NCBI GenBank assembly: GCA_016199305.1
Contig: JACQGZ010000003.1
Coordinates: 1 to 7,616 of the forward strand
Reading direction: 5' to 3'
Length of the DNA: 7,616 nucleotides
Source of the DNA: Armatimonadota bacterium
GTDB taxonomy: Bacteria > Sysuimicrobiota > Sysuimicrobiia > Sysuimicrobiales > Humicultoraceae
The notes beneath the pieces are model-generated. The model did no database searches, was not told the DNA's origin, and was given only the letters and a program-made list of their open reading frames with translations. This document shows positions 5,744 through 7,616 of the stretch, piece by piece. Every line of letters begins with the position of its first letter. The first letter of the stretch is position 1. The position numbers and the translations under genes are program-made.

Positions 5744-7616
5744 ATGCGTCTGGTCCGGCTGCGCATCCGTCACTTCCGCCGATTCGACGAGGCGGTCTTC
5801 TCGTTCGACCCGCGCCTCAACGTCCTCGTCGGCCCCAACGAGGCCGGCAAGTCCACGCTCCGACACGCCATCCTCACCGCCTTTTTCGTACACCCAGCAA
5901 CGACGTCTAAGAAGGTCGCGGAGTGGAGGCCCTGGGGAAGCGAGACCCTTGGGGCAATCGCGGTGGAGTTCGAAGCCGAGGGCCGTCGCTACGAACTGCG
6001 AAAGGATTTCGAGCGCCGCCGAGCGGATCTGCGCGACCTGACCCACGGGCTCACCTGGGAGGGGACTCAAGCTCAGGAGCGGGTGATCCAGGCGCTCGGG
6101 CTCCCCACGGAGGGGCTGTACCGGGCCACCGCGATGATCGAACAGACCGACATTGCGGTCCTGCGCGCCGGGTCTGTCGACATCGGCGACAGGCTGTCCC
6201 GAGTTGTGCAGGCGGGCCCGGGGGACGCGGAGGCCGGCGCCGTGATCAAGCGATTGGACAAGGACATCGTCGAACTGGAACGGGGCCTCGACAAACTGGC
6301 CAAGAACCCCGGGACAATCAAGCGGGTGCAGAACGAAGTGGAAACGCTGCAAGCGCAGCATGCGGACCTGCAGCGGCGGATCGCTCGCCTCGACGCTCAA
6401 CGCGACGAGCTCCGGCGGATCACAGTCGAGCACGAAGTGGCGGCGCGGGAACTGCGCGACCGGGAGGCGCTGCTGGGCGAGAACCAGATATTTCTCACGC
6501 TGGAAGCTGAACTGCAGCCGCTGCGCACTCAGGAGCGTCAGCTCGCCGAGCGCAGCGCCACCATCGAACGCGGCTACGAGCGTCTGGCGGCCATCCGCCA
6601 CGACCTGGAGGCGCTGCAGGCCCAGGGAGTCCCTGACGACACTGCCATGGCCCGTCTGCACGCCGCCCAGGGCGCCGTCCAGACGCGGCAGGACGAGGCT
6701 AGGCGACAACAGCAGGCGATCCGGGCGGCGGAGACGCGCCTGCAGAGTCTGACGGCGGAGCCAATGGCAGGACCCTGGGGCCGCGCCGTGGTCCCCGCGG
6801 GGATTTTCCTGGTCGTCGCCTTAATTGCCAGCGTCTTGGGAGCGCTGCGCCAGCTCACCGCGCTGCTAGCCGCCGGAGCACTTCTGTTCGTGGCCGGTAT
6901 CGCGCTCGTCGTCGCGGAGGCACGGCGGCAGCGCCATCGGGCCGAACTGCGATCCGAACGAGAGAACTCCGCCGCTCGCCTAGAAGAGATGCGCGCGGGC
7001 CTGAATCTGGCCGAGGAGGCTTTGTTGGATGAAGCGGAGGCGCTGCAGGCGGTCGTGGCGATCACGGGGAGCGCCACGGTGGACGAGGCTCTGGCGCGCC
7101 ACGCCCAGCTACGGGTGCTCTCTGAGGAACGGACGGTCGTGCAGGGACAGCTCGAGGCCCTCCTCGGCCGCGCATCGCTCGAGGCGGTACGGGAGGAGCT
7201 CGCCCAGACACGGGCCGACATCGCGCGGCGGGAAGCCGCGCTCGCGCGGCCGGAGGCGTTGACGAAACGTCTTCCGCAGCTACAGGTACAACAACTGGAG
7301 CACGACGTGAAGGACCTAAGTCAACGGGTCCACCGCCTCCAGGCGCGGCAGGACCACCTGGAGCGGGAAACCGCGGAGGGGGCGCCAGACTACGAGGCGC
7401 TGGTCGTCCTCCAGGAGCGCCTGGCTGAGCGCCAGGAGGTGCTGGAGGCGGCCCGGCGGAAAGCCCGCGTTTACCAGGCCGTTCGAGAAGGACTGCACAC
7501 CGCCCGTCAGCAGACCCTGATCCCGGCGAGACGGCTCGTGGAGGAGCGGGCGGGGGAGTACCTCGGTCTCCTGACGGGAGGGGCGTACGACCGAGTCCAC
7601 GTCGAGGAACCGCCGC
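5744..7616 (+). CDS. Rad50/SbcC-like coiled-coil ATPase with central membrane hairpin, YhaN-like (3' end outside window)
   Basis: The frame is open from ATG 5744 to the right edge, giving 624 complete codons without a stop. The N-terminal lobe reads MRLVRLRIRHFRRFDEAVFS, with Walker A GPNEAGKST at residues 30-38 and a Q-loop-like AMIEQTDI near 130-137. Residues from about 160 to 340 are E/Q/R/L-rich coiled coil. Two hydrophobic stretches at about 348-368 and 371-391, joined by a two-residue R-Q turn, look like a transmembrane hairpin. They sit where Rad50/SbcC have the zinc hook. The coil then returns (about 392-595) to the start of the C-terminal lobe (YLGLLTGGAYDRV). No cysteine occurs in the visible part, so there is no CxxC hook. 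B. subtilis YhaN has the same plan and is paired with YhaO, which fits the metallophosphoesterase upstream. The ABC signature and Walker B lie beyond the window. The start is uncertain: GTG 5726 is in frame and neither start has a strong ribosome site. Confidence 0.88.
   Translation, partial: MRLVRLRIRHFRRFDEAVFSFDPRLNVLVGPNEAGKSTLRHAILTAFFVHPATTSKKVAEWRPWGSETLGAIAVEFEAEGRRYELRKDFERRRADLRDLTHGLTWEGTQAQERVIQALGLPTEGLYRATAMIEQTDIAVLRAGSVDIGDRLSRVVQAGPGDAEAGAVIKRLDKDIVELERGLDKLAKNPGTIKRVQNEVETLQAQHADLQRRIARLDAQRDELRRITVEHEVAARELRDREALLGENQIFLTLEAELQPLRTQERQLAERSATIERGYERLAAIRHDLEALQAQGVPDDTAMARLHAAQGAVQTRQDEARRQQQAIRAAETRLQSLTAEPMAGPWGRAVVPAGIFLVVALIASVLGALRQLTALLAAGALLFVAGIALVVAEARRQRHRAELRSERENSAARLEEMRAGLNLAEEALLDEAEALQAVVAITGSATVDEALARHAQLRVLSEERTVVQGQLEALLGRASLEAVREELAQTRADIARREAALARPEALTKRLPQLQVQQLEHDVKDLSQRVHRLQARQDHLERETAEGAPDYEALVVLQERLAERQEVLEAARRKARVYQAVREGLHTARQQTLIPARRLVEERAGEYLGLLTGGAYDRVHVEEPP

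Noticed and set aside
5270..5760. Target-site duplication or insertion-sequence ends around the methyltransferase remnant
   Set aside because: No matching direct repeats or terminal inverted repeats were seen at either edge and no transposase is present, so a transposon origin is not supported.
5722..5850. A methyltransferase continuing past the TAG by readthrough or frameshift
   Set aside because: None of the frames after 5724 continues methyltransferase motifs; the region is fully used by the YhaN-like N-terminus including its Walker A.
5594..6709. A 371-codon minus-strand frame across the methyltransferase/YhaN junction
   Set aside because: It is a mirror of the YhaN-like coding strand with no recognisable motif. 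The + strand frame has Walker A, coiled coil and TM hairpin, so this is a shadow.
1..7616. CRISPR array, tRNA, rRNA, riboswitch or intrinsic terminator
   Set aside because: No regularly spaced repeats, cloverleaf, conserved RNA sequence or hairpin plus T-tract was visible; almost every base is coding.

Overview
The window is about 7.6 kb of GC-rich bacterial DNA (roughly 70% G+C in the lines I counted). Every supportable gene lies on the + strand, packed into what looks like one DNA-repair transcription unit. RecA, RecX, a UvrD-family helicase and an SbcD/YhaO-type enzyme make it clearly bacterial. The G/C-rich third codon positions suggest a high-GC lineage such as Chloroflexota, Armatimonadota-like or Actinomycetota, but nothing here fixes the phylum.

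Layout: (1) 1-488, the C-terminal half of recA, with its 5' end outside the window; (2) 490-1146, recX, one base after the recA stop; (3) 1143-4199, a 1018-residue fusion of a UvrD/PcrA-type SF1 helicase and an AddB-like PD-(D/E)XK nuclease with four cysteines placed for an Fe-S cluster, overlapping recX by 4 nt (ATGA); (4) 4196-5320, an Mre11/SbcD-family metallophosphoesterase most like YhaO, overlapping the helicase by 4 nt (GTGA); (5) 5317-5724, the N-terminal piece of an N6-adenine DNA methyltransferase that stops at the NPP of its catalytic NPPY motif and has clearly different codon use; (6) 5744 to the right edge, a Rad50/SbcC-like coiled-coil ATPase most like YhaN, with a transmembrane hairpin in the middle of the coil and no cysteine in the visible part. 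Gene 6 is long and easy to overlook because its frame runs off the window.

Taken together, the genes could cover successive steps of double-strand-break repair. The YhaO/YhaN-like pair would recognise and trim ends, possibly at the membrane. The helicase-nuclease would unwind and resect. RecA would carry out strand exchange, with RecX adjusting the filament. The tight spacing and 4-nt overlaps imply co-transcription and translational coupling, probably from a promoter upstream of recA that is not in view. The methyltransferase fragment is the one intruder: it splits yhaO from yhaN, has replaced the end of yhaO, and looks like the scar of a decayed restriction-modification or defence gene. No RNA genes, CRISPR arrays, insertion sequences or convincing terminators were seen, and no gene-free stretch exceeds about 20 bases.
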